NCBI GenBank assembly: GCA_025345505.1
Contig: JANVCC010000064.1
Location: 4,387,693-4,451,692 of the forward strand
From: Todiramphus chloris collaris
Taxonomy: Eukaryota; Chordata; Aves; Coraciiformes; Alcedinidae
DNA: 64,000 bases
Direction: 5' to 3'
A program made the position numbers and the translations under genes. Below, piece after piece: positions 10,603 through 24,100 of the stretch (positions are counted from its first letter, which is position 1; each line of letters opens with the position of its first letter). The notes under the pieces were generated by a model. It made no database searches. It was not told the origin of the DNA and saw only the letters and a list, made by a program, of their open reading frames with translations.

Positions 10603-12719
10603 CTCCCATGCGTGGCCTTTCCCACCATGCCCACCTCCCGACTCTCGCCAGACACGTGGGCAGCCCGATCTCTGCCAGTGCTCCGGCACCATGCGGCCGC
10701 CTACGCCAGGCGGTCCTGGCTGTGCCCAGCACCCACCGTGGCATGGGCGTCTGCCCGCTTGCCATGGGTGCTCCTAGAGAGGCAGATCCAGCTGGGAAGG
10801 TCCAGGCAGCCCGGATCCGGGTGCTGCCCGATGTCCCAGCAAAGGAAGAACGTCCCCACGTAGCTCTCGTTGTTTTGAGAAAGCATCACTAGGGTGCTGA
10901 GAGCTGGAATATTTCAGGAAGCCCGTGGGCAGCCGTGGGCGGGGAGGGACAAATATTTTTCAAACAGAAAGCACTTGACTCTTGAACTCAGCTCCTGGGC
11001 CTGCCCACTCAAATCTGTGTTAGGCAGAAGGAAGTAGTGTGGGGTATTATTTTTATTTTCTCGACGGAAGGCAGGAAGGAGTCGGAGCTGAGCATTAATC
11101 GCAGCGTTTCATTACGAGCGCCACAACTTCTGCACCCTAGTGGGTTTGTCCTAACAGGCGGTCTCCTCCCAGAATGCAGCTGCTATTCAGTTGGACCTGG
11201 AGAAGAGAGCCTCGGGTTTTGTCATGTATATGAGAAAGTCACCAGTGTCCACCTTCTCTTCCCCAAAAGAGCTCTGAAGGGAGTAAAGCCGTTCAGAACC
11301 GCCCAGGTATAGATGGAGTCGCCGCTCAGCATCGAATCAGGCCAGCAAAGCAGGGATTAGTGGGGCTCTGCTGGTTTGAGTCAGGGAAATCTGGAACTAG
11401 CTACAGCAGCCAGGTGCCTTGCTGAAGCCCTGAAACCTCTCATCGTCCAGTGTCAGGTTTGGGTTTGTTGGGGGTTTTTTTAGATAGGGAAAACCAGAGG
11501 GAAACGTAAACCAGCTGCCACCTGAGGTAAGGCAGATGGGCTCTATCCTGCAGAGGTATCCATCGCCCCGAAGAGTAAGGGCTGGGAGAAGAGTCCAAGG
11601 ATACATATATTTTGAAGACACAGCCAGCTGGGACCACTGCTAGAGAAGCACACTGATGTTGTGCCGTAGGCGGGACTGCGAACACGCTCCTCAAGGGGAT
11701 GGTTTGTGCCTTCAAAGTCATCACTTTCCCAATATACAGGCACCCATCTCCCTCCACCGCCATCAACATGGCCCAGCCCAATCCAGAAACCTGTCTTGGG
11801 TTCAGTCTCCTTTTATTTTGACTTTGCTGCCCAACCCCAAATCTCCAAGTGCAGCCCAGTTCCAGGGCTCTTTTCTCCGCCTTGCTATGCTCGTCCCAGT
11901 GGGATCTGCTCTCATGGCAAAGCTGCAGAGCATCTCTGCTTCCCAGCCCTGCCCTAACCCCAGCTGTGGGAGGCAGACACCAGATCCACCGGTGAAGCAA
12001 AGGTGGTCCCCGCCGGTTTACTTTGCATCCCGATGACATCCACTCAAGAACTCCTCTCCCTGCTTTTCCCTGGTTTTATGGGAGCCAAGCTGAACTAAGT
12101 ACTGCAGAACACACAGAGAGCAACGCTGCTTGTACAACAGGCACAGCTGTCTGGCTGAACATTCCCAGTCCTTCTGGCGACACCATCTCCTCCGCTCCGC
12201 TCGCAAGCAAGCAGCATCATTATCTGCAAAGCTAGGGCAGTTAATCTTAATCTCATTATGCAAGATAAAAAAGGGTTGTGCTTTCCTCTAAGGCCAGGAG
12301 CGTGGATCACAGGTTTTTTAAGACACTGATACAGCTGGTGACTGCTCTTAATCACGAAGGAGTTGGGGGGCTAAAGTGCTCCAATGAGCAGCTCGGTGAG
12401 CTCCCCACCTCTCCAGGAAAGCAGCAGAGAAGAAAGTCTTCAGAAACAAAGCTCTCTGAGGAGTGCTACCTTTTCACGACGGCCCTGTTTCCAGGAAAGG
12501 GTAAAGCAATGCATTGAATCTGATGAACAACACAAAATGCTGCTTATGCTCCAGGTGCTGACACTGCAAAATTAAAGATCAATTAGGGGGAGGAGGAAGT
12601 ATATGTCAGCATTCTTAGCTCCGTTATTTTCTAATTTACAGCTTCAAAATCGGACGTTTTGAACTATTTTCTTTAATTGATAGCTTTTAAACAAAATAAA
12701 CTTCTACTAATGTCTAGCT

Positions 12720-12780
12720 GAATAGAAGAATAGAAGAGTAAAGAAGAATATAGAAGTATAGAAGTATAAAAACAGAAGAG
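12720..12780 (+). repeat. Imperfect ATAGAAG microsatellite
   Basis: About 60 bases are built from variants of AATAGAAG / TATAGAAG / AAAGAAG, with unit lengths of 7-10. It is a decayed purine-rich short tandem repeat. Confidence 0.85.
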
Positions 12781-15700
12781 TCAAAACCAAAGCATTTCAA
12801 ATCCTTTCCTCGAGCCACCTTGGCACAAATGTTTGCACAGCGACGTTTTGGTCTCAGTTCAGGATGGGGTTTTTTTTCCATTTTTACTTTTGGAAATCTC
12901 GAAAACCTCCCTAGAGCTGAGAAAAAAGGCACAAAACAAACCCCTCTTCCCTCTTCAGCTCTAATTGAATTTGAACTTTGCAGCCCACCTTGGGAGCAAA
13001 CACACGAGGGGATAAACGCTCACACAGCGAGCGGCGGATTGGGAAGAGAAAGGAACGCAGCCGGAGAGCTGGAATTGCAGGGTGGAGGTGGCTCTCCCAG
13101 AGCCCAGCCACTAATCAAACTCCACTCCTGCCTCCTCTCTCCCCGCAGGGCTTGCGATAGGAAACGGGCAAAATTTGTTCACTTGCATTTTGGGAGACTA
13201 GTTAATTTTACCAAATATTACACTAGCCCCCAGAACAGAGCAGGTAATGAGGCCGAACTAATCTTTATTTATTAAAGCTAGCAGATGAAAAAGGTCATTT
13301 AATGTTTAAAAAAGGTTGGGTTTAAAACCGCCGTGTCTGGGGAGACAGTGCCAAAGCTCATTTAATAGCAGCATCATTAAGTATGAACGGAAATCTTTAT
13401 AGAAATTCCCTTTCATCTATTCCTGTCTATTAAATATGGGAAGATGCATCAAGCAAATCTTTAATCCTGAAAACTTACAGCAAAGTCTTTGAACTTTGTC
13501 GGCCTCAAAAATCACTCCTATCTTCCCCACCATAATAAATGTCTCCAATCTAGACTGCCTTCTCCATGAATTATGAGCAAAATATTTCAGAGGGAGTCAG
13601 GAGCACCTGAGTCTGTGATGCCCAATTCATGTCTGCTTAGGATGTCACGGGCTCTGAGAGTCAAACAACTTCAAGTGAAGCCAGCAAGGACTGGCAGAGG
13701 CTGAGCTCTTCTCAAGAAGACCCATCTGGAAGCATCTTTTCCTACGGGATATTCCAATCCTGATAAACATCCTTTATAAAGTAATTATTCTCTTTTTATT
13801 CAGCACGCTGACGTTTTCCTTATGCTTAACACAAAGCCCACAAACCCAAGGGGCGAGTTACAAGCCGGCAGAGTTTATCACTTTGGATATGCATTTTAAA
13901 CGGCTGGGTTACAGTTGCTCAAGATTTGAGCAACAAGTGACTTCAGCTGTGAATTTCCAAATGCAAATTTCCAAAGGAAAACTCAATGTTAGCAATTTAA
14001 GGGGGAGAACAAGAGAAAAAAAAAATTAGTTGCAGCCAACGAAATGCAAGATAACGTGATGGTGCTGAGAAAAACAGATTTCAACATCTTTCTTGCAGGT
14101 CATCCTCACCTCAGTGGTTTTCCAGCCCTCAGTGGACACAGTGGAGGACAGGGAGGCAGGAGTCGGTGCTCCCATGAGATGTGTGTGTGTTTGCTGATCC
14201 CAGCCCTGCCCTACCCAGCTCAGTGTATGGGACATCTGCCAGTGCCTTGTCCGGACAGGAGCTGGGCACGGGGCTCCTGAGAGAGGCAGTTCCTCATCTT
14301 GCCCTCATCCTACAGCATGTGCATACCTGGCTGCCCCACGCAGAGGGACTGCTGGGGGTGGGGGCATCTGGCTGCAGCATTTTCCCTCTGCTCAAGCAGA
14401 GCACAGCCACAGCAGTATCAAAGGCAGATGCTTGAACTCTTCTGCCTTTTCTCCTCTTCCCCCCCTGAGAAACTTTTCCAGGAGGAGGAAGGACATTCAT
14501 TTCTCACCCCAAACAATCTAGTCCTACTCCTCCTTTTTGTCAAAACAGCGCATGTGGGGACAGGCAGTGCTGTCAGCTTGTGTGCTTTCAGCAGTGGAGA
14601 CAGCTGCCTTCCCAGAGCTGGGCTGAGACACAGCAGCTCATCCTATTAAGTGCACCAGGCAGTTTACAGACAGCACCGCAATGCAATCCTTTCCACCCTC
14701 AGCTGGGTTTCAAGTACTGCTAAAAAAGCAGAAAGCCTCCGTTCCCCCCAAGCCATGAGGCTCCCCAGAGTGCTCCCCACCACCAGCCAGACTCACAACA
14801 TATGCCCTCTGACAAGCCTAATACCACTGCAAGTTTTACTACTATCACTACTTAATTCATGAGACAACCAAGATCTAATGAAGTACCATTCTTCTAACAG
14901 TAACAGGGAACAGATGCTACCGGGAGGTTTACACCCTGCTACAACAAACAGCGCTCAGCTGACCTTGCCCTTGTTAACTTTTAAGTATTGCTGCAATTCT
15001 TCAGATGCTTTTTCATGTGACCGAGATGTAAAGCTGTACTCAGAAACACAACTGCCATCTCAAGTCATCTCTCGAAGATCTAGGTTTAGCAAAGCACTGG
15101 CTTAGTAAACATGGTGTTTCAGTGCTCATAACCTATTCCTCCAAGTTCAAAAGACACAAAGCAATCCATATTATTTCTCAGGTGTCTCCTCTGACAGGTT
15201 AAGGTCACACCTACAACCTCTTCTGATTTATAAATGCAGTCCTCAGATCCACTAGGCTCCCATGATGAATGGACTCTCACATTAAGGACTGTAACCTCAG
15301 TACAATCAGATTTACACACGCTCAAGATCTAACATCTACCACTGGAGCTGATCAGTCCCGTAGTCTCCAAACCAGACAAACATCCCCTTCCTCAAAGGAG
15401 CAATGTCCTCCTTGGGAACACCAGCCTCAGGAGATGCCCTGGGATGTGGGACAATCACCCCAGACCTCCACATCTTCTCTTCCTCCTGCTCCCAAACCAC
15501 CTGCCCTCCCTTTTATCATCCCAGACCCATCTGCAGCTGCTCCTGACTTTATTAACCCCAAACTAGCTCCAAAACCATAAGGCTCCAGACTCATGTGAGG
15601 GTCAGCTGATTAAAACCGGTTGCAGGATTGCCTTATTTTGCACATTTCCCCTCTGCTGCATACACTATCACCCCTTTGGGCTGCCAATACCACACAGGAT

Positions 15701-15799
15701 AAGAAATTTGCAGACTTGCTCATTATGAGGCTGTCAAGTATAGCTCCAGAGGAGAAACAGGTGGGATTGTGTTTCCATGATAATCTCTGAAGTGCTGCT

Positions 15800-15830
15800 A
15801 CAAAATAAAATAATAAAATAAAATGAAATA
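15800..15830 (+). repeat. AAATA-rich simple repeat
   Basis: A short run of AAAATA / AATAA units with one ATGAA interruption. It is low complexity only. Confidence 0.75.
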
Positions 15831-17802
15831 CTGCAATATGCTATTACTCTGAGAAGAAAGAGGATCTCATGCTAAGGAAAAAAAAAAAGCAAATCTAAAA
15901 ACATAAACTCTCCTTTACAAAGGGACTTGATAATGTTTGTCTGATCAGTGCAGCAGAGGGCTATTTATTGCTCTTGGCCAACATTTGAAATCTGCATTTA
16001 AATGGAGCTTCCCTCTCATTTCTGCTATCCAGAAGAGTGAATTCAGGAGAGAGAGAAGGAGAGATGATAAAAACAGCTGAGGGCTTTAGTTTCTGCTGCT
16101 TGAAACACAACCTCTCTTTTCTCTTCTTTAATAATTGCTTTGTGTACATAAAATGGGAATAACATTCTCTGAGAGCAGGAGTTTCCAGGAAGACAGAGAA
16201 AGCCATCACCCTTCTCTGCTGCCCTCCCTGTCAATCATGCTGGACCTGTCACAGTCCTGGGGATGTAAAACCTCCGTGGGGGCAGTTCATCTTTGTGCCC
16301 CAGCAAAGATGGTCCCTGTGGTCTGCCCGGGCAGGTAAAAGCAGTGCCAGGCTCCTCTTCCCTCCTCGGCACACACCCCCACGGAACAGAGACGGGCTGG
16401 TCGGGTCCGAAAAGGGGTGCAGGGGGGGGGGGAGAACGCACTTCAGCTGCCACTCTGAAAGCAGGCATCTGTAAGACAGGTCTCATCTCACCCCTCACTC
16501 CATTGCTTCACGTGTGGGGAGGAAAACACACTAATGAGACAAGGTCCTGCTCTTCCGACAAGGATCACCCGCTTTCCCGAATACAGACCTCGCCACGAGG
16601 CAGCCAGCAAACAGCCTTCGCATCGAGCAAAGGAGCACAGAGGGAGAAGAAAAGGGGTCTGAGATGGAAATGCCCTGTCCAGAGGTGGCTAAGGGCAGTC
16701 TGAGGCCATCCTCTCACACAAAAGCAGGGCAGCACACTGAGGTCCTTTAAAGTCAAGAGGGGAACTCTTACAGGTTTCGGCAGCCACAGGCTCGAGGCAC
16801 ACTGCAGCTATGGAGAAAGTCCTGGGCTGTGTCTCTGCAGCCAGGTAAGTCCTCCGTAATCCCCTGAAAAACCTGTCAAGAGACTTCCGAAAAATGAGCT
16901 GAGAAAAGCAGGGAGAAGGAGGAATGGCTGATTTAACCTTCCCGAGGTGTAAGGTCAGGGCTGCGGCAAGGAATTAATGATTATGGTTCTAAAAGAAAGG
17001 GATGCGCGAGGTCTGCGGCAGGACGGGCTGGAAGAATGAGCAAGAAGGGCTCTCCAGCTTGCAGGGGCAGGGTTTTGCAGATGCAAAAGGAAGGAGGTGA
17101 AGGTCTAATGCTAAAAATGGAAGGACAGGAAGGCGTGGTGGGACACCTTTCACTCAAGGCATCCCAAGAGCTGCAGACACCCTCCAGGGATGTTGCTACC
17201 AAGAGCGCACAGAAGCAAATGGGCACCGGGAGGAAAAAGTCTCCTGGGGGTGTCAGAAATCTTCCAGCAAGCAAACAGGCAATTCCAGCCTCCAAGAGCC
17301 TGTTTCTGCATCTGTATACGTGGTGGGGTGGGATGCCTTTTTGTTTCCCTGAAGCTTTGCTCACAGCAGGAGGGATTCCCACCAGTGCTCTCTAGTACAG
17401 ATTTTCTGCATCTCTGGAAAGCCTTTCCATCAAACGGGATTCCCACTTGCCACAAACCCCTAGCTGCTGGAGAGACACCCATACCCACACAAGGTCAAAG
17501 TGCCAAAACCTTATTTTCTTAGGAAAGCAGACTGAAACCAGACCGAAGTCAGGGACAGCATTTTCCTCTCTGTCTTTTGTTTCACTAATGTCAAATTGAA
17601 TTTCTAAAGGAATTTTTTCTGTCCGTTTTCGTGGTCTCGGGTGACCGGCAGCAGCTGTGGTTTTTAGGAGGAGTGCACTGGTAAGCCCTGGTGGGGCCAG
17701 TAAAGTTGGCGAGACCAGGAAACAAGCAACAACTTAATTAAGTCAGTGGAGAGCATAAGCACAAGAAAAATAACCACACAAACCCCAAGTGCCACTTCCA
17801 GG

Positions 17803-17897
17803 CAAACAAAAAAAAAAAAAAAAGAAAGAGGAAGGCAGAAACAGTGTGTAAAATTCTAAGCTCGAAAAAAGAAAAAAAAAAAGACAAAAAAACAAAC
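17803..17897 (+). repeat. A-rich low-complexity region
   Basis: Three A runs (about 15, 6 and 11 bases, plus a further 7) are embedded in A/G-rich sequence. No recognised retrotransposon body adjoins it. Confidence 0.85.
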
Positions 17898-18102
17898 ACG
17901 GGAAGTCCTCTTGGATTTATAGTTACAGTCATAGATTTGAGAGATGGTGGGGAACAGTGCGGCGGTGGGATGCTGGGAGGATGCTGGGAGGATGCAGTGT
18001 CTGAGAGACACTGCCTGGGGAAAGAGTCTGCCCCAGGATGGGGAGGTGGGAAAGGAAAGTGCTGCAGAGCCCCAGAGGACCCAGGACGCTTTCCTGGTCA
18101 CA

Positions 18103-18146
18103 CAACCACAATAAGCATGTTCTGCAACCACAATAAGCATGTTCTG
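18103..18146 (+). repeat. Perfect 22-bp tandem duplication
   Basis: Two identical, directly adjacent copies of a 22-mer that begins CAACCACAATAAGC and ends ATGTTCTG occupy 18103-18124 and 18125-18146. The lack of any difference suggests a recent slippage duplication. Confidence 0.97.
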
Positions 18147-21100
18147 CACCGGGAACAGAGGAGACCGGCAAAGCCCAGAGCTGCATCTCCAGAGGGGGCT
18201 GTATTTCAGGGGCAGCCGAGGCTATCCCAGCATGCAGACAACTCCCTGTAATACTGAATGGCAGTGGTGTAAGGAGAGCAGCATTTCCAAAACTGAAACT
18301 GTGCCTCTTGCAGGAGGGACCATCTCTTGAACCTCCAGCGTGCTTGGGGATTAAAGGAATTTAGGGGTGCTCTACAGCCAGTGCATTTCCAGTTATATCA
18401 GCGGGGCTTTTAGTGATGGTTTTCCTCTCACCCTTCCTGGGATCTGAGAATTTACACTGCACTTGTTCTACTTCCAACATCCCCCTATTTCCACTTGCTC
18501 ATTCTTCCCAGCTTGGCAAGCACCAGTGCGCTGCAGAAGATACCCAGCTTAGCCTGTGGAATACGTAAGTGCCAGGCCCCAGTTCCAGGCTGATTAATTG
18601 CATACACAGAGATAGCAAATAGCCTTGGACGTATCCCCAGTGTCAAGGTGAGAAGGGGGGAAAAAAAAAAAGTGTCTGTAGCAACAGGATCTAGGGCTTT
18701 GCTTTCACTAATATGGAGAGCTGACAGATATTTTGTGCCAGTCCTACTCTTGGTACAAATCCTCAGCCACTGCCACTATTACAAATCTCTAAAAGATGGA
18801 TCCAAGGACAAGGATCTACCATGCTGGATCCAGATACCAGATATGACAATTCCTTTAAAGATATGAGACAGACAAATGATAGGTGCAATGACTTTCATTT
18901 CCTTATGATGGATGAAGAGCAGAGGCACAAAGAGATAAAGTGGCTCTTCAAGGTTTTGCAAGACAACGTGGCAAATAAACAGAGTTAGTATGCCAAGAGA
19001 CTTCAGTAACCCTTGCTTAGCACCTTGGCCACTTCACTGACTGCAACGGAAGCTTGACACTTCTGCTTCTATCTACAGGCATCCAAGTGCATCGCCAAAG
19101 CCAACTGAGCACTATGAACAGAGCTTGTGGGAGATGGGAGCATCCAGAAGCAGCAACATATTCAAAGAAACATATGTGAAGATAAATGAGGATCAGGGTC
19201 AATGCTACAAAGCTGAGCACAGACTGGATGGAGCAATCAAATTACGATTGGAGCCTTTATAGTCAGTGGAGAGGGTCAGGACCTACAGAGGGCAATTCAG
19301 AGCACCTAAATCAGGTCCCGAGCAAGCTGGCCTTCAGAGTCACTGCTTTCTCTGCTCTTGCTCCATGGGAAGCCTCACTGCCTACCTCTCACCACCTCCC
19401 TGCACTCACACTGCTCAGGTGTGCAAGGGAAGAGAACGTGGTCTAAGAGCAGGAGGTGATCACAGACGAGTTGAGTAGAAGACAAACAAGAGTGGGAAAA
19501 GGAGATATTGGAAACATTACCCCTATTGCAGAAGATCCAGATGTATTGAGCTACATGAAAAAGTTTGATCCAATTATAAAACAATGACACCCGAGCCCTT
19601 CACTGATGTGCCTCAGGATTGCTTTCATCTCTTTGCTTTACTGTTAGAACAAACAACTTTTCCTGCTGAGTCACACTGAAATAAGATGCTAAAGAGCTGC
19701 CACACCAGATGTGGAAGCCCTTCAGATCCAATATCCATCAATCTACACAGCCTCGATTTATTTATTTCTTGCCACTCAGCCCTCAGCAATTTAATAGGTT
19801 ACCTTAATGTCTTCCTGCCTTTCCTCTTCAGTGTGCTCTCCTCCCTGCATTTTTCCCCCCCCCGATGACTTCTTCCCCCTGGGAAAACAAACCAGGAATT
19901 GTCTTTTCCCTCAACTCTGACATGGTTTTCCCTCCCTTTCTATCCACTTTAGCAGCAAACTGCTCATTCATCTGATCCAAGTTTGTATGCTTGTTTACTA
20001 AGCAAAGGATGATGTGTTATGGGAAAAGAACTGCTCTTTCTTTCATTGGCTGTGTACACGGTGGCTCCTGTTCAATGCCAAATCAGTGCCAGTGCCCACC
20101 TGCCTGGCACCCAATCCACACTGCAGCCGAGTGCATGACCACAGAACTTCAGCGCCCAAGCCAAAGGTCACTTCTGAGACTTAGAGCTGAAAGAAACACA
20201 CGGGTACTTGGGAAAGTTGGATGAGTTAAGATCTGAAGGCCACGTGCTCCAGTTACAGTCTGCTAAACTCTCATGTGGATGCCCTTGAAAAAAAAAAAAA
20301 CCAACAAAACAAAGCAGCCTCACTTTGTTGTTAGATTACTTTTTAAGAGAAGGGATCTATGGACACCTAAGTGACTGAAGTGATGCACAGTAACATCCCT
20401 GCTGCTCGAGGCAATTTGCATCCTCTGGAGGCATTCCTTCTGTGGGGTGACAAACACTGCCTGAAGAATCCTTGGCACAACAGAAAAGAACCACAAAATC
20501 CTTGGAAGTTACTCAAACTTTTCCCGAAGAATCTCTGAGGTTTCTAGGAGAATGCTCTTCAATGGAGGTAAAGAACAACTTTTAAGGAAACAGCTTTTGC
20601 TTTCAGCTTGGGAGCTCATTACAGATTCCCCTACATCTGTGCAACGTAGAAACGTTTTCCACGCTGCACTGAAACAGCAAAGGGCAAGTGAGGAGGAATA
20701 GAAGGCATCAAAAGGCAAGGATAAAGAAAAAAACTCAGCTGCACAGACTAAATTGAATCGGATGCAAAATTTCTTAGTGAACAAGGTGAAAGAAACCCAA
20801 AAGAAAAGCTACCCCAGACTCCCAGGCACTAGATGTGATGGAACCAGTACCCATCCTGGGTCACGAGTGAGACAGCCCAGAACCACTTTACACTTGTACA
20901 GCAGAGGAAAAGTGGAGTGAATTACATCCTCTGTAGTTTGTTACGATGCTGCTTAGAGAGAGTACTGAATTAAGTTACATTAATGCAGCAAGGAACTGGA
21001 TCAGGTTCGCAGTGATAAGCTTAATTAAACAACAGAGCTATCCATAGGCTGTGGTTTATGTATAAATAAGCAACATTTACACTGATTAATTGAAGTCATG

Positions 21101-24100
21101 GTTCAGATCATTAAATCCTCCTGCAAGATACCTGCAAGAACCACAGACATTTCAGCACTTGGGAGCCTGAGCAGACACCAGAGCAGGGGGGTGGGAGGAC
21201 AGGAGGTCTTGAGAAGGCTGGGACCAGCTTGCATTCCAGTGGGTGGTCCAGGCTTCTCCACTGGGGGTTTGCTCTTGCTGCTGTCACACGAAGAGTTAGG
21301 GCTGCCAGCCGCAGGCAGCACCGCATGACCTCTAGTTCTCAAAGTCTGCAAAAGGCATCTTAACGACACTGAAACATCTTCAAGACACTGAGCTGTGTCA
21401 GCTGCCCTCACGGATCCAATTCTTTTTCATTATCCCAGCTAGCAGAACTTGCCTGGAGAAACAGGGCTGCTTTATCATCCTCCCCAGCCTCTTCCCACAG
21501 GAGAGAAGTCCAGGGCTTCCTCCAGGACAGCAAAGTGCTCTCTCACCATCAAACACCCACCTCACCCACTCCTTGCCACCCCTCTTACTTTGTCCAAGTC
21601 TCCATGCTCAAGCTAACGCCGCGGACGCAGAGTCAAAGGGGAAAACCCCTGGCCCTTAGGGAAGACTTCACTCCGTGAGATTTGAGGCTTACGGATAAAA
21701 TTCCTGTTCAAGCACTGCTCTGAACCAGGATGAATTGAGACTCATGTCTCACATTTATTCTAACAGGAATATTATGAAAACAGGATAGACTCTCCCCTCT
21801 TTTTTTCAGCTTTCCACTCCTCCTTCCCACAGCCTGAGAGGTTTTACACAGCTCCAATTTCAGAGAGTGGCCTAGTTGCTGTGAAGTGAAAAGCCAGCTT
21901 GGGAGGCTATGGTTTGCTCAAGTTCATCTATCACATCTGCTCACAAACTCAGCGGTTATTAAAAAAAATCAGAGCTGGGCAAAATCTTGTTATATTTTCA
22001 CCACATGGAGAATATTATTAACATCCTTCCCTGCTACCCTCAACCCCCCCCCACATGAATCATTCATGAGTCTGCCTGAATCCTGCAAAAGAGCTGGGCT
22101 CATGCTTCGTGCAAAACAGATTTTCTGCCCGGGGAGCAGAGCCACAGCCTGTTCCCCTTCACCATACCCAGCAACAGCCCCTTGGCTTGAGCTGACCTGT
22201 CACCACACTCCTGCTGCTGGCCATTAGCATGACAAAGGGATGACAAAAGCAAGTCCTGGGATGTGAACGTACATGTTTTGGTTATAGGATGTGCACTCTG
22301 CTAACATCAGGAGAGAGATGGTCACTGAGCTCAGCCATCATCGTTCTTCTTGGCTTGCACTGTTAAGATACCTTCTGCTTGAATAACATTCTAGTCACCT
22401 TCCACCAGTGTAAATTGCAAGTGGAGAGCAGAAGCAGTTCACTGAGGCAACGAGATCACATCATCCCCTTGCTCGCTGCTCTTCATGGGATGTGAGTCAA
22501 TGATGCTGCAGTGGGACGTTGGACACTGACTCTGGAGAAAGCCAAGACAGGGCCCCAAGTAGCTAATGAGCCCACCAAATGGTCCCAACTAATTGTGCAA
22601 GGATGAGTCTTCATTTCTTCAGATCTTAACACAATCTTCCCAGATTGGGAACTGACTAATACCAATAATAATAAAATAAACCTCGTTTATGATCAGCTGC
22701 AGGATTGGGGCTCTTTCCGCCATCTATTCACCGTCACAGAAATTGCCTTTTAAATGGATAACAATGACTGTGAGGGTCCAGTTATTACCTTGAAATCTCA
22801 CATTTTGATACATCTAATGTTGTTCTCTTATATAAATAACAGTTATTCCTCTAAAGTGGTTTTCCCCCTTCTGTACTTCCAAAGAGTTTCTACAGGAGAT
22901 GGCATAGAAAATAGCTTCCATTAACACCACACTTAGGTCTTGTTGCTTTCATACATTAACTCTCATCAGTAATCTTCTAACATGTCTTTAAATAAGTGTC
23001 GTTTATGTCCACAACGTCCACCACTCTCTGGCAGTGATTCTTCCCTTTCCCTCATCAGCCTCTCCCATGAAGTAAGAGCTCTTCCTCCCCACCCCATCAG
23101 TGGGTGCCGTGCTCCTGCCCACCATACGAGAGCCCCCAGTCAGAAAACACACATCAGAAGGAGCTGTGATGGGAGGGTTTCTGAAACCTTGCAGGAAGGA
23201 TCACAGGATGACTTTGCTGAAGAGGTTATTCTAAACCAATCCTAGGGTGACAGTCACCTCAGCAGAGCTGGGTCCTTGTGCAGGCTCTTAGCACAGGGGA
23301 AAAAAAGTTGCCTCTGGCACACAGCATTGGCTTTTGAGCACACTACAAATGCAACTGCCAGATGCCACTTTTATCTGATTTGATGACGATAAACAAGGCC
23401 GTTCTCTTCATTACACAATCATGGGGCAACTGAGTCCACAAGCATCAAGTGTTTGCTCAGGATTCTCTGAAAGAGCCCAGAGCCCTGCGTGCAGTGCTCC
23501 AGGCCAGCCTCTCTGCTGCTATTTCTTGGCAGCGAGAGGAGAAGGGCTGCCACCTCCATTTCCCAGGCAGCACACGGATACAGCCCAATTCGACCGTGGC
23601 ATTCAGAAGCCACTCTGGCTCCTGAGGGGGTAAAATACAACCTGTTTCAAGGAGCTAGACTCGGCAGGAGTCACGCACTTAAAAAGCCTCAAGGATCTCA
23701 AGGACCTGCCCGTCAGCTGGGAGAGGGAACTGATGACAAACCTCCCAAAGCCAGAGCAGACAGCCCTGCCCTGACCCAGGGCTGGCAGCCCGGGCTGTGC
23801 CACACACCCTGCAGCAGCCAGCACAGCTCTGCTGGCAGCGCAGCTCCTGCTCACGCTGCCAAGAGCACCAGGCCAGAACGTCCATCCAGCAAGGGGAGGA
23901 CACGCTGACCTTCGAGCAAAGGCAAAAAAAAAAATGTTTTTCAGACTCATTAAGCTAATTAAGGCTAATTATGTATAAGCCACGAGGCACGTGAGCAGAG
24001 AACCACAGTTCCAGGAAACAGTGCTACACTCTGCTTACAAGCTCTGTGCTTGAAGACACAGCACCCACGAAGCCATCTCCTCTTCTCCGTGTGCCAGGAG

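Larger units (their letters stand above)
10230..10760. other. GC-rich, CpG-bearing patch over and upstream of the GRIK4 exon
   Basis: The exon and about 350 bp of the flanking upstream intron are visibly richer in GC and CpG than the surroundings. Examples are a GGGCGCGCGG run in the exon and repeated CAGCCGCC blocks upstream. This explains the unusually long frames open in several phases here. It may be a small CpG island within the gene or simply the local duplication described separately. I did not compute an observed/expected ratio. Confidence 0.5.
10603..18102. other. Non-coding, upstream GRIK4 intron or 5' region
   Basis: No credible exon or well-preserved transposon was seen. The segment contains an AATAGAAG-type microsatellite (12720-12780), a short AAATA-rich patch (about 15800-15830), a G-run (about 16422-16431) and A-rich tracts near 17803-17897. 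The AT-rich block at about 13130-13480 is free of recognised repeats. Short frames on both strands match nothing I know. Confidence 0.7.

Noticed and set aside
9621..10892. 423-codon plus-strand open frame
   Set aside because: It runs antisense over the GRIK4 exon and its GC-rich tandem duplication; several other frames are open there too. The length comes from base composition, and no domain is recognisable.
23225..23270. Minus-strand H-P-R-I followed by G|GT, considered as the end of the GRIK4 signal exon
   Set aside because: An in-frame stop lies seven codons upstream with no start codon between, and the donor GTTTAG is poor.
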